A DNA stretch of 64,000 nucleotides. Origin: Bagarius yarrelli. Its lineage: Eukaryota > Chordata > Actinopteri > Siluriformes > Sisoridae. A model generated the notes under the pieces. That model made no database searches and was not told where the DNA came from. It was given only the letters and a program-made list of their open reading frames with translations. A program made the translations under genes and the position numbers. The stretch is from the NCBI GenBank assembly GCA_005784505.1, contig VCAZ01000044.1, positions 2,926,810 to 2,990,809 on the forward strand. Direction: 5' to 3'. Below, piece by piece: positions 44,516 through 57,639 of this stretch; the first letter of the stretch is position 1, and every line of letters starts with the position of its first letter.

Positions 44516-47144
44516 AAGAAAAGAGTTGTAACATGTAAAACTTGTGGTTCAAGAATAGAAGATGCAAAATAAAAATTATTTGGAATTGCAAAGGCAAAAC
44601 CAAATAAAAAAAACATTCATGAAAACACTTTACCTTATATTAAGTTAAATTGAATTATTCAGTTTTAATAGCTCTGCATTTAAAAAAATCCATATATATC
44701 AATATATCTGTAGTGACTTAAATATGTTTATACCCCAAAAAAGTAGTTTCCAAATCCTCCAAACCCTTCATTGCCTGCAGCAAGAGCAGCAATAAATGTG
44801 TATCAGGCTTAGGGAAGTGCAAGCTATAACTGAAGCTCAGTTGAAGGGCTTTTCATTTTTTTTCTTCCTCTTTCAGCCCACTTACCTATGCCAGGAAGGC
44901 ACTCCAAGATTACTCCTACACATTCCTAGACATGTTTCAAGGCATGGCCTCAGCATGTGGCTGGCCCAGGGATGAATAAGGCTTCTGCATTCAAGTGAAG
45001 TTGATTGAGGAAGCCCAGCTGGAGGCACAAAGTCTGTCACCTAAGAGCCAGCTGGACCATCAGGCAATGAAGAGAGCATTTCTCAACTGACACACCCGCA
45101 GTTAGCATCAGGGACTGCCAAGCGAGCACCATTAGACAGGGCAGTTAGTAAGAACTGCAGACATACATTTTTTTTATGTTATTGTGTTCCTCTATATCCT
45201 TAAAATATGCCAATGTTTTCTGAAAATGAAAATTGTGAAATAGAAAAGATTTTTTTCCCCCTCATTTCTTATCCACTAATTTTGGAAGCCCACAGCTTGA
45301 AGCTTGTTAACTTACCTGCCCTTGTAAAAAAGAAGTATGTTTTATTGTATAGAAAGAGTACTTGTGTTGAAAAACTGAAAAAGTGCACTTGAAAATTATA
45401 TACTAAAAAGGCCATATAAGTGTACTCAAGTGGAGTAATTTTTTACGGAATCGGCTATATGTCTTTAGGGATTCGGCTATATGTCCCAGCTAGCTGTGTA
45501 GAAATTGTATCAATTTGGCTTATATATTCTTGGCAATTTCACAGCTTTGGCCTCTAAATATTAATGGAATGCTTATAGAAATTCACGAGGTAATTTTCTC
45601 TTTTAAAAACAAGTCCAGGGAGGTCATATTTTGTCATCAGACAGCTTTTAAAGTCATTTTCCATAGTTTCACTTTCTTCTTTCTATAGTTTTCACTTCCT
45701 TTCCTTATCAGCGGCTTCTGAGCTGGTCTGTGAATTCACATACCATACTTTAGCATGTGGCACAATTTAATAAAGATGATGAAGCTTAACTAAATAGGGA
45801 GATGCCTAGGAATAAACTAGGAGAGTGATCTTAGACAAGGCTGTAGAAAATTTGCCTTTTAAATGCATCACCTCCTATACACATTATTAACACATAAAGT
45901 TGATGACTGCACACTTGTTTTACACTAAAAAACAGCACTTAATTTCCAAGCCTGATGTACTATCTCTTCTGCACATTTAAATGCTTTTTTCTTCCTTCTA
46001 CGCACCCTAACTTGGAAAAAGACATTAATAACCTGAATTATTTAGAGCTAGAAACAATGAAATGTCCAAGATGGTGGTTATACAACCAAAAAACATTGTG
46101 TTCTGTAGTTTTAAGAACCAGCCAGCAGAGGTCAACCAAACACCTCTTAGGAAATCGTTTTTCTTTAAAGAAAAAATATTAACTTGTCTGTATCTCTGAT
46201 CATTTAAATGTAATAACAAGAATATTATATGAGTGTATAAAGGATTTATCCTAATTTATATGTTTTACTAAGGGGAAAGTAAAACTGAATAACAGAAACC
46301 TTATCTCCTGTATGTTTCATACTTTTTGAAAGCATCATAGACAATGTACACGTCACTCGTTATAATGTTTTTTGATAGGCAGTTAATCCTGCAGTAAACA
46401 CAATGCAATGCTGGTAAATACATCACAGTTTATCGTATAGTGTATGTATGTGAGAAAGGTTTTGGCGTATAAACCTATTTAGTAAACTCTGAAATTAATT
46501 CTTTATTTTAGGGTGTGTTACTAAAGTTTTACTTTAATAACTAAAAAAAGGTTGCTTGTTAACTGAGAGAACCCTTCTTCTATTTCTGCATTTTATTTTG
46601 TCTATCCCACCAATTCCGGTTCACTGCACCAAGCTTTTCTATTAAAATACTTAATGAAAATTACCTAATGAATGTATTCCTGCATAGTAAATAAATGCCA
46701 TAACCTCTTTGAACTCCAGCTTCAATATTTCTACATGACATGTCTTAAAGGGGCCATCGGATGTGACATGCACTTTTACAAGTTGTTTGAACTAAAATGG
46801 CAGTGTGTGTACATACAACAAATCAAGTCATATTCAGATGCCTGTTTTTGTGACATAACACAAAATAAGGCTATGATTTTTGATTGGCAATGCCCGGATC
46901 TGATGTTTTAGCATAGACTTACCCCAAGCAGTGTATTTTGTCCCTGCTTTACCTCCAGATAGTGTACTCAAGTTAGCAAGTTTCACGATAAATGTAGCTA
47001 AAGTGTACAATCCGAGAGTACATTGTTATGCACAACGGCTTCTCTATGTACAACCTTCTTCATGTAATTGTGAGGAAGGAACCAGAAAGATGTCAGAGAT
47101 AATGATAAGACCCAGCAGGTCGCTTTATTTATGAGTATGGAAGG
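44516..47144. other. Unassigned sequence
   Basis: No gene is seen. Mixed-composition sequence at 44860-45160 might be a conserved non-coding block, with no direct evidence. A short near-repeat (ATTCGGCTATATGTC-like, about 45449-45487) occurs twice. Confidence 0.45.
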
Positions 47145-47360
47145 TGGAGAAATGGTGGCTCATGGTTAAGGTGTTGGACTACCAACAGCAGTGAATCGAA
47201 CCCACAATCTTTGAGGTACATTTTCATTTACAGCATTTGGCAGACACCCTTACATTTATTTCATTTATACAACTGAGCAATTGGGGGTTAAGGGCCTTTC
47301 TCAGGGGTCGTGGGTTTGATTCCCAGCAGTGATGGCTTGGTGGAGCTGGGAATCGTAGAC
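47145..47360. mobile_element. Rearranged tRNA-headed SINE with internal inversion
   Basis: The segment carries the SINE head in plus orientation (GGTGGCTCATGGTTAAGG, 47154), then pieces in minus orientation (TACAGCATTTGGCAGACACC, 47230; GGGGTTAAGGGCCTTTCTC), then plus again (GTGGGTTTGATTCCCAGC, 47310-47327), then minus (CTTGGTGGAGCTGGGAATCG). GATTCCCAGC at 47318-47327 and GCTGGGAATC at 47345-47354 form a perfect inverted pair. A simple insertion cannot give this order. Confidence 0.6.
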
Positions 47361-47676
47361 AGGAAGCATAAAAGAAAGTTAGCTTTGATGAGAACTGGAT
47401 GAGCAGGTCACTAGTGCTGAATAGCAAGCGGAGTAGCAATCAACAATTGGCTAAATTTGATCATTATCTTGTATGATGTAGTGTGCTATATTAGCTCTCT
47501 GAGCTGTACTAATTATCAATGGAGCCTCGTATCTATGTTTGCGTACAACACAGAATGTCAGCGGGTATATTGCCATTTCCACTTAACAATGAAATCGGCA
47601 AATGAAAATATGACAATAATTTGTAAGCCCTGACAGTCAGAGAATGTCTCAAGGTTAGGATGTAACCTTGATACCC

Positions 47677-47800
47677 CAAGGGAACAAAACAGTGCATCAA
47701 AACGCTATGAGAATGCCTTTTTCGCTCATGCAGACTGAAGCACTTGTGAAATAAGTCTAGACAGAGAGACACATTACTGGCGGGTGACATAAGAAACCAG
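47677..47800. repeat. DIRS-like left inverted terminal repeat
   Basis: Pairs with 48585-48712 at roughly three quarters identity by eye. Confidence 0.65.
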
Positions 47801-48359
47801 GAAATCCAAAATGGAAGTATCCAACAATGCTAAATTCTGCGTCGATCTGAAGCGCATAGACAGGGATGCCAGCATTATGGCTAAGAGACGCAGCACCTCA
47901 TTTACCTGGGGAACCAAGTTTAAACACATATATAGAGACATTTACCTTCAGAAACTCAAGCTACATTGAAACGCTATGAAGATGAGCCCAATCAAGACAA
48001 TGAGCCCTAGGTCCCAGTGCAATTCCCAGTGCACTTTAGAGACATACCCAGGTCCTGGCGCAAACATCAGGAAGGCAATATAGACAGTGCCTGAAGGTCT
48101 CCAGTTTAGAAGAGGAAGGACAACAACAAGAGGAACACTGTAGGAATAGTGTCAAATATTGACCTGTAGAAGGTCTAAATCGTCCAGTTTGTAAAGGACA
48201 ACAACTTAGTAGGAACTCAAATCATTTGACAGTTGTGAGACTGTATACCTGAGGTTGCACCCAAAGTTCTCAGCTGTGGTTTCCATGGCTTCACTAGCGA
48301 GAAAGGTCCCCTACACTCGATATCACTTGATTGGAGAACTAAGTCCAAGTAGGGCCAGA

Positions 48360-48455
48360 CCTGCCATGACCAAAATGCCTTTATCGTGTTTGAAAGCTGC
48401 TCGGGCATGCTCCACTGCCAAACAAGACCCACACATTTTATGTGTATCAGTGCCT
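48360..48455 (-). pseudogene. DIRS gag-like Cys motif fragment
   Basis: The minus strand reads DTHKMCGSCLAVEHARAAF, close to the C--CLG-EHA block of fish DIRS gag-like proteins as I remember it. No start or complete frame; frames 48217-48483 (minus) and 48255-48464 (plus) are shadows out of phase. Confidence 0.55.
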
Positions 48456-48584
48456 GAAAGGTAATGCGTGCGCGTAAAAACATTTTTCAGTGTTTACTTG
48501 GACATCATTTAATGTTTAAAAAACTTCTCCTTGAAAATGCGTTAAAGAACAGAATCCTTGTTGCTGGATGCTTCCGTTTTGTAC

Positions 48585-48712
48585 TTTCTGCTCACTTACA
48601 TCACCCGCCAGTGACGTGTCACTCTCGACCTACTCTGATTTAACACATGCTTCAGACTGCATGCGCGAAGCAGAGTTTCCATAGCATTTTGACGCTCAAG
48701 TTTCTTAAATAG
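48585..48712. repeat. DIRS-like right inverted terminal repeat
   Basis: Contains CATCACCCGCCAGTGACGTG and CATGCGCGAAGCAGAG; reverse complement matches 47677-47800. Confidence 0.65.
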
Positions 48713-51700
48713 GAACCATGGTTTCATAATTAGCCGAAAGAATGTGTATTAAGCGAAATAATTGCATTGTTTAACTCTCTCTTCCACTCTCTCTCTCATT
48801 GTCTCTTAATAGCCATATGTCAGCAAAGCCAAACGATATAGACTCATAACAACCAAACTATTACAAGTAGTTGAACATATTTGTCTATTGTACATTGTCA
48901 CAGACAGCAGTCTAACAAAAAAGCTATCTGGTACATGTCATTAATATTTTTTAATTAGGAGAACTATTTTTTCTCTTTAAGAAGCACTTTCACTTAAATA
49001 AACTGAAAACCCCTACGGTATCACATAACTTCATGACTTTTTTTGTCTGTAAATATGCTAGAGACAGGTCATATTAAGACACAGGCAAAAAAATCATGCT
49101 TGCAATTGTAGTATTAAGACAGGGTGCAATGCAGATTTTATAAAACACTGAAAGCCTTTGTTCACACAAGCATCAGAAGCAGAGCCACTGTGCTGGGCAT
49201 GACAGATTTACCAGTCCCTCTTTTGTAAGGCTATTTCCTGACCCTGCTTTGCCTGTGGCCCACCAACTTTACTCAGCTAACTTGAACAATTGCCTTATTT
49301 TAGTGCTTAAAAAAGGGCTGCATCTTATTAACGACTTTGTCCAATCAGGCCACAAAGTCAGAGCATTTGTGTATGAGTGATCTATGATATATTAAGGAAG
49401 CAGTCTGCACCGAAATATAAATGAACAAAAGATGCCATTCATTCTCATTGGACTGCATGTGGGACAATATTTAATAATAGGCCATTCGATAGTCAATGAA
49501 CTTTCTGTATTTCTTATATGAAAGTCGGTCCTGCAGGGCGGGTGTCACCCCTGCCCTATAGCTTCTATCTCTATAGCAACCACTAGGCACTGCAAAGCTG
49601 CTGCAGCAGGAGGGCGGGGGAGGAGTAAAACAAAAAGAAATAGAGCTTTAAGGAGACATTACCAGGTTTTCAAACCAAAACAAAAAATTCAAAATTACAC
49701 AAATTTTTTTCATGACACGAAATGATGTCGTAGCTCAATTCGTTTTGAGCCAAGGATTCCAAAAATTTTATGTATGAACTAGGGCCAAAAATGTGTACAA
49801 TTTTAGTTTTTGGTGCTGTATCGATCCCTTTTGACATATTGAGGTGGCTCTTTGTATCTGAGTAGCTGTCAAGACTACTCTGGGCTTGACAAGTTTCAGC
49901 TCTCTAGGCCTTATGGTTTGGGCTGCACTATCAGTTTTATGAAAAATAAATAATAATAATAATAATAACAATAATAATTTGGTTTGGTGTTTTCATGATA
50001 TTTTTTTTAATTAAATGCACTAGCAAATATTATTATCTGTTAAAAAATGTAACATATTAATAAAATAATGCTTTAAAAAATATAATATATACACAGTAGC
50101 TTGTATTGTGCAAAAATAACGCAAAAAGAGAATACAGATAAAGGCAGTAACTTACAGGAATATCTATATTCCAGTCAGTCTATATTCCAGCCTGACGACT
50201 GTCATAAGATCATCTGTGTGGCTCACAGAATTGCTCAAAAACTGATCTGCTTGCTGAGTCATGTAGTGACCTATAAAGACACATAAAAACTTAAAAATAC
50301 TATATACAGGCTCTTGATCCAGACAAGGTCTAAGATTATTATATATATGGCATTAAAATATAAATGCAATTATGTCTACACCAGCACATAATGTTATTGT
50401 CAAATTTACTGTTTTCACTCAAACGCAATGTCTCAATAAGAAGCTCTGACATTATCTAAAGAAAAATACCATAGTTGTGGGAGCCAGAGGCCATGTCTGA
50501 TCGCTGTCACCCACAGCAGTATAGGAACTGAGAAGCCACATGACACAGGGGCGGTGTAAAATTCGAGTTCAATAATGGCTTGTCATTCTACTTAGAAATA
50601 TAATGTGCAAGACGTCTTTTAATATTCCTTCCTCCATTACACTTTTGATAGCCAATCGAATCCTTATGCAGCCAAGACACAGTGTAAATATTAATTACAT
50701 TATTTTATTGGTTTTCATCTGCTCTATCTGCTCTAATTAGCATTTAACTTATGGTGCACAAGGCTTGTATTGATCATCTTTACAAGACTATCCCATGTAT
50801 GAGAAGCACCTGCTTTTCCCTGAGATCACCCGCTTGCTAATAATTACTTAGAAATTGTCTGAGATGTCAAGCAAGCTGTGTAAGTAAAATTTAAACACAT
50901 CCAATTATCACTTGCATTGTTTTCCTCAGGGAAAGTGATTTCATCACAGTGTCTTAGAGACCTATGAGAAGAGTAAAACATCACATTTTGATTTTAAAAG
51001 CAGCATAGTACAGCTATGTCTATGGGATCATCTTTGGTGACACAGTAGCCCTACAGATTACAACACAAGGGGATTCATGTTATGACTAAAGGGGCATAAC
51101 AAAATAAAACTCAGGCTAAAGATGATCTGCTTTTCTTCTTATCAACAACAAAAGGCCACATTTAAGACGTGTACAAAATGCATTGTTCTTACAAGTAAAA
51201 TAGCATTTTACTGAAAGATTGTGAAAGCCTTAGCAGCAAATTTACATAAGGACGTTTTTCCCAAACTCTTTCTACAACTGGAACAATTGGAAGCAAACAG
51301 TTGTGCAAAATATCTTTGAAATTCATTTTTCATTCACTGGAACTATTTCTAGGTTCACACTGCAAGCTAATGTAGCCCAAATGTTTTTATTTGGGATCCG
51401 TGCCACTTTCACACTAGAAACAGATTTTTTGTGTGGAAGTGGCACAAATCAGAATTATAGAGTCACATATGGGGGCCACATTTAAAGCAACAAAGTAAAC
51501 AGCTAATCTAAGAAAATATCAGAATTCATCACTAAGACTTGCAGTGTGTTAACACAGTGAGAACAACGGCTTTAAAGAGCCTACAATTGAAACAACAAAA
51601 AGAGAGATCTAAGAAACTTTGAAGTGATGCTGATTACACTTCAGATCTCCTTACACAAAATCAGTGAATTAATTCACTAATACCCGAATGAGCAAATCTC

Positions 51701-51809
51701 CCAAAGCTACAAAATCGGTGAAAAGCATTTCCTGAAGTGTAAAGGTAATTGTAATAGTGAGAGTGAAACTAAATATGAAATGGCATCTTTAAAAAAAAAA
51801 TATCAGGTC
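48713..51809. other. Unassigned, partly GC-rich or TAAT-rich
   Basis: No gene is supported. 49520-49640 is locally GC-rich with GGAGGGCGGGGGAGGAG, an SP1-type word. 50590-50960 has several homeodomain-type cores (TAATTA). A TAA/ATA microsatellite lies at about 49945-49980. Short frames here (49768-49971, 50101-50286, 51303-51485) have no motif. Confidence 0.45.
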
Positions 51810-54160
51810 TTTTTCTACAAAAGCACTTTTTGTAAATGATATGATCACTAATTATACTCTAGATGTGCTCTGTTTGACAGAAACCTGGCTAAAACCTGAT
51901 GATTACATTAATGCACACCCCAAAATTACTGTTACAAACATGAGCTGCATCCAAAACGTAAAGGTGGAGGTGTTGGGCAATTTATAATAATATTTTCAAT
52001 ATTTCTCAGTGTGCAGGTTTCGGGTTTACTGTAACTCGTATGAATAATGGTGATTCATATAACATTATCTGGAGAAATAGATGTATGCTACTGGCCATCA
52101 GGACTCTATACAGACTTTATTATAAAATTTGGTTATTTTCTATCAGTGCTGGCTGCAGCTCTTAATTGTTGGTGATTTTAATGTTCTGGGATCAGCGTTT
52201 CTAGACACTCTGAACTCTATTGGAGTTGGACAACATGTTTTAGGTCCTACTCATAGTCAAAATCATACTCTAGATTTAATACTGTCACATGGAATTGAAT
52301 AATTCTGCAACAAAAAATTTTTGCAACAAAGTGATATTTTAGATCATTTTCTAGTCTTGTGTAAACTTCACATAGTTAAAATTCTACTCCCTGTAACAAG
52401 TATGTTAGAACCATCACTTCTACCACAAAAGACTCATCAAATCATCTAAACCAATAACATGTATGTTAAATCCTATTCAATCTAATTCATAGGTCTGCTT
52501 CTAAATATTATTAATTCGTCATTGTCATTAGGATATGTTCACAAAACATTTAAACTGGCTGTTATTAAGCTGCTCATTAAAAACCACCACTTGATCTCCA
52601 AGTTAATTAAAAAGCGTACAAACCTCTTTTCTGTCTAAAATACTAGAAGAGTATTTTCTTAGATAAAAATGGTATCTGTGAGGATTTTCAGTCAAGATTT
52701 AGATCCTATCATAGTACTGAGACTGCTCTAATTAGAGTTACAAATGACCTGCTGCTATCAGCTGTTAATGGTTGTCTCTTCCTATTGGTGCTATTGGACC
52801 TTGGTGCTGCATTTGACACTGTCGAGCACAACATTCTTTTAAATAGATTAGAAAGCTTTGTTAGCATCAGTGGACATGCTTTAGCATGGTTTAAATCATA
52901 CTTATCTGACAGCCATTTATAGCAGTGAATGAAGAGGTATAATATCGCTCAGAAGTCCAGTATGGACACTTTGCATGCAGAATGCATAATCGATATATAA
53001 GCTGGATGACAAATAATTGCTAAATTGCTAAAAAATAGAAGTGTTAATTATCGGACATAAAGACTCTGCATGTAATAATCTAGATCACTGTCTATCACTT
53101 GATGGCTGCTCTGTCAACCCTTCATTGTTAGTAAGAAACTTAGGTGTGCTTCTTGACAGCAATCTTTCCTTTGAGAGCCACATTTCTAGCATTTTTAAAA
53201 ATGCATTTTATCATGTACAAATTATATCTAAATTACGACCTATGTTCTCGAGGTCGAATGCATTTAGTTCATGTGCTCATAACTTCAAAATCAGATTATT
53301 GTAATTCTTTATTGGGTGATTTTTCTGCATGCCTAATAAACAAACTTTAGCTGGTCCAAAATGCAGCAGACAGATTTCCTAATAAAACCAGACAGTATGA
53401 TCATATTAACCCAATTCTGTCAACACTGCACTGGCTCTCTATTAAATATCAAATAGACTTTAAAATTTTGTTAATTACTTATAAAGCACTGAATGGTTTA
53501 ACATCTCAGTAATTGAGTGAGCTCTTAGCCTGTAAGTCCTCCACATGCGCTCTCAAAACTCTGATAATACCAGGAATAACAAAATCAACTGCTGGTGGCA
53601 GAATCTTTTCTTATCTAGCGCCCAAATTTGGAATAATTTACCCAGCACTGTTCGGGAGGTAAACACACTTGGCCAGTTTAAAACTAGATTAAAGACCTAT
53701 CTCTTTAACCTGGCCTACACATAAAACACTTTTATTACATCATTAGGTCAACCGGAACCAGAAACACCACCAATAACACACAATATATTTGTATATCATA
53801 AGTTATATGGCATCTACACTAATATACAACTGTTTCTTTCGTTATTCAAAGCTCACTGCCGCTATCAGATCCAGCCTGTATCCAGCCCAGTTGCTGAATC
53901 AGCACTTGAAGACAATAAGGCAGTTTCCCAGTGATAAACTTGTCTTCTAGACTGCCATTCGGACATGATCATGGAAACTTTGCTGCAGCATGCGTAACCT
54001 ACTGTTTTGTCTGGTCAGGCAAGAACTGACCCCACGACCCCATTTTTATCCTCGATAGAGTTTTGGTTCCTTGCCGCTGTCACCTCATGCTTTTTCAGTT
54101 GGGACCTCTTAATTTAAATTGTTAAAAGTGCTATATAAATAAAGGTGACTTGACTTGATG
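51810..54160 (+). mobile_element. L2-like LINE, catalytic core deleted
   Basis: Plus-strand words in order: endonuclease LCLTETWLKPDDYINAH (51869-), LLIVGDFNVL near 52162 and GPTHSQNHTLDLILSHGIE near 52242; RT FRSYHSTETALIRVTNDLL near 52700, LVLLDLGAAFDTVEHNILLN near 52788 and AWFKSYLSD near 52886; then VLIIGHKDSACNNLDHC (53041-), LGVLLDSNLSFESHIS, LHWLSIKYQIDFKILLITYK near 53430, and the 3' end TATAAATAAAGGTGACTTGA at about 54150. Between about 52925 and 53000 the GVPQGS and YADD blocks are missing: the sequence passes from the region just after SYLSD to the motif SWMTNN. Stops and shifts are frequent. No TSD found. Confidence 0.85.
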
Positions 54161-56009
54161 GTCAGGTGTTCCACTCCGTTTGTCTACATAGATTGTGTAC
54201 AATTTCTATCATATTTTTTTCACACATTTTTATAGTGTAGCTATTAGTTTTCTAAAACCAAAAGCAACCTGTGTTATATAGCCACTCTTAAAGTTTTTTA
54301 TCTTCACGTACCCAGCTGCGACACATTTAAACGACACGTTTAATGCTGCAAACCCCCCCCCTCCTCCTCCTCTCTTTTTTTTTTTGTGTGTGTTATCACA
54401 TGTCAGTCTGATTGTTACTCAGTGGGCTTGGGGTTAAAAATAATTCCTTTTTCTTCTTGAGCAGATCAAAATGTGTGACAGGTGTCCTTTGAGTGACAAT
54501 AAATCAATTTGGGGCTGAGAGCTGGGTAGCTACATGAAAAGATCCAATTACAGTGTGTAGCTAGCAAATGTCATCATGTAATCCTCTCCCAATGAAATGA
54601 AATTGGTTTAAATTAGATTAGTGTTAATAAACTTGTTTGCTGTCTTAGACATATAAGAAGATACAGTACTAAGCAATGGTTTTGGCTACAGGATTACTCA
54701 TTTGTCCCTGTTCTGTGGTCAATCGTGTTGGATTTCTCTGTTGACTATAACATTATGTGTAAAACAGTGTGTACAAAACAGAATAAAAAAACTGTTTTGA
54801 AGAATATACACCTCTAACATGTCTATTTATCTATACTGTATATATGTACTTTCTTCTTGATCTTGCCTAATTAACTCAATGTTTACCAGACCTACTTAAT
54901 AAACTCATTTTTCAAATTGAAATTAATTTATATTTTTTAATGTTTTAAGTCAGTACTACATTTGTGAATGGGAAAGAAATAGAGTGTCAGTATGTACAAA
55001 TGAATATTGTTGTACACAACTTATACCTGCTAGTTACACATTTTTATATATACTACAGTCCTCTCTAATATCTTGAATTTAATTGGTTAGAAGGTGTTAA
55101 ATAATTTTGACCTGACATGACATGTCTTTTACAGTAGTTTCTGCCACACCATAATTTTTAGATTTATATTATTGCAGTCCTTTCACATAATTTAACAATA
55201 ATTTATTGGTAAATGTTTCTATTAGTTAAGGTTAATTAAACATAGTTTCACAATAATTCCAAAATTTAGCATTAATTTACCAGATAAATAAAAGTACATA
55301 ATGTTACTATAACTTAGCACACTAAACTCACAAAGGTAAGAGGAACATAGACAGTACAAAAGAATCAAAACAAAACAAAACAGTCAAATTTAATTTGCTA
55401 AGCTAACTAGAAAGCAACAACACAAAACTACTTACTTTAAGCTAAGCTAACCAAAAATACACTTACTGTTACCTGCTTTCTAACCTAGGGTGTCTATACA
55501 AAGTGTTAAACATACCTATGTAGTAAAATATATGTGCATGCACAATCTTACCTGTTCCACAAACCAAGTAAACTAGCTAACAAGGCTAGCAAAGCTATCA
55601 AGCTTACTTCTTATGAATGGTTATTAAGGAAAAATTAAAATGATGCTCTTAATTGGAGCTGGAATCCTTAAAAAGTAAAATTAAAAAAATATGATACAAA
55701 TGAGTGTTTGGGTAAGAGTAATTGCTAGTTCTTGTGCCTATTTTGTGTTTGTGCCTATTGTTTGTTGGTTAAGCTAATGACCCTTTACTACCTAAACATA
55801 TACAACTATATGACAGCTTCTTATAGTACGTCCCGGAGATAATGGCGGTGGTGTTGTACTTGTGTTTTCACTACTGAACATTTAATGGCTTTAAGGGGAA
55901 CTAATTCCCTTCTGATAAAGAATCTCGAGTGAACTCACAGTAATCTCTAAGTTGCTTAAAAGCAGGGCTGTGAACAGTGGGTTGGCCCAGTGGCACAGGG
56001 GGTTGGCCC
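54161..56009. other. AT-rich stretch, nothing recognised
   Basis: Contains a C-run/CT-rich tract at 54353-54380. No gene or mobile element supported. Confidence 0.5.
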
Positions 56010-56540
56010 GGTGGCCAGAGCCTGTAAGGTTTAGGTTTTGTCTATACTTCATGTTTTCTTGTTTAATGTGTGTTTTATGTTTGTTTCATGTCTCTTGGTT
56101 ATATTATGCCCATGTTTATGGTTATGTTAACATTTATGCTTTAAGTTCTTTGTTCCTTTTTACTTCCTCTATTGTCATTCACGTGATCCTTGTTCTCCCT
56201 GTTTTCTGTCATGTGATTCCCCGGTCCTTGTGTTTTGTTTTCATTGGTTGTTTAGTTCCGTGTTTGTGTACCACTGTGGTTAGTCTATTAGTCTAAGTGT
56301 TCATGTTAAGCTATGTCTAAGTTCAAGTCAGGTCAAGTCATGTTCATGTTTGTTGTTAGCTATAGTCAAGTCAAGTTAAGTTTAGTTTATGTTTGTTGTT
56401 TTGTCTAGAGTATATGTTTATGTCACTCCATAAATAAACTGCACTTGGGTTCAAAATACCAGCCACTGACCCTCTCATTGTCTGAGGTGCCCCACTCACC
56501 CTTACCTACACCCCTAGGTTGGCACAATCTGTAGACAGAA
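56010..56540 (+). mobile_element. Possible gypsy LTR
   Basis: CTGTCATGTGATTCCCCGGT near 56205, GTTAGTCTATTAGTCTAAGT, repeated CAAGTCA/CATGTT words (56315-56400) and CCATAAATAAACTGCACTTG near 56429 resemble the U3, R and polyadenylation region of a common fish gypsy LTR. No adjacent coding or TSD, so a solo LTR would fit. The 114-codon frame at 55952-56296 is likely chance. Confidence 0.45.
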
Positions 56541-57386
56541 AAACATGCCTTCACCACAAAAGACAGAGAAAGAGAGAAATGGAGGCTGCTAAAGGCAGTT
56601 GCACATTGCAAAAAAAGGATTAAAAGCTTCAAAAAGCCAGGTAAATTTTAGCATGTTTGGTGCACTTTAATTTAAAATAGGTAAAATGTTTTTTTTATTA
56701 GTATCTAATATACATTTATGCTGTATAATATTAAATTAAATGTCAAATACATATAACCACTGAGCATCAGCCAAATCAGACAGGTACAGGTAAAACTGTT
56801 AAACTGTGTTAGAGACTGTTATAAAAAGACAGAGCCATTGCTTTTGTATAATATAAGCAATGAGTATTTGTAAATTAAAAAATTTAAGGCTACCAAGATA
56901 TTTTAAAACATTTAGTACCATGTGGTTTTGCTGTAAATGCAACACAAAACTTTTTAAAATGTAGAACTGTTAGTAGTTCCTGTTATTATCAACAATGTGT
57001 AATTCTGATGTTCTATTAAAACATCTACAATAAAATTATTACAGAGATTGCTGTCTTCTCTTTTAATTGTAACCCCATTAGTGCCCCATTTTTCGGTTTG
57101 GCCACTGACTCTCAAAATATCTGTGCATGGCTCTCCCCCTAAAAGCTACTGTTTACAAAAATCTGCTTGATTATAAACAGTTTTTTTTTATCAGTTTTAG
57201 GTAGTGTGAGACAAGTGTCTAGAATATCTAGACTGGTACTGTCTCAATCTAGAATAGTACTGCCTCACGTTTCAACCTTTCCAGGTTGGGCTCTGAACCC
57301 AAACGCTCTGATGGAGTGGTGGTGTGAATTATAAATTACAAGCAGTTATGGTTCACACGATGGGCTGGAACTATTTTTGCTTGTAG

Positions 57387-57421
<35 letters not shown>

Positions 57422-57639
57422 CACCAGAAAGTCCATTCTGACCCTGAAAATCCTAACTTGGTTATCTCAGCATTGACTATCTGGACAAAACGTGAAAGCA
57501 GACATACGAAATCATAGCGAGTAAATGTTGCTGTCTAAGGTGCTGAAAAAGGGCTAACACTTTTTACTGTACTACACTCATTTCTAATTACGAAAATGGA
57601 CTTGCTGTGACAAGCCTGTCTATCCATTAATTTAAAAAA
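56541..57639. other. AT-rich stretch with (GT)n
   Basis: No gene is seen. A (GT)n microsatellite spans about 57389-57420. Confidence 0.5.
57389..57420. repeat. (GT)n microsatellite
   Basis: Uninterrupted GT dinucleotides, about 16 units. Confidence 0.9.

Larger units (their letters stand above)
47651..48712 (-). mobile_element. Short DIRS-like element with inverted terminal repeats
   Basis: The segment at about 47677-47800 is an inverted copy of 48585-48712: the left has CATGCAGACTGAAGCACTTG and TACTGGCGGGTGACATAAG, and the reverse complement of the right has CATGCAGTCTGAAGCATGTG and CACTGGCGGGTGATGTAAG. Between them the minus strand codes for a DIRS gag-like block (next entry). Left of the repeat there is a perfect hairpin TCAAGGTT-AGGATGT-AACCTTGA (47648-47670). 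Inverted terminal repeats are the DIRS hallmark. At about 1 kb there is no room for RT, RNase H or recombinase, so it is a deletion derivative. Confidence 0.65.
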
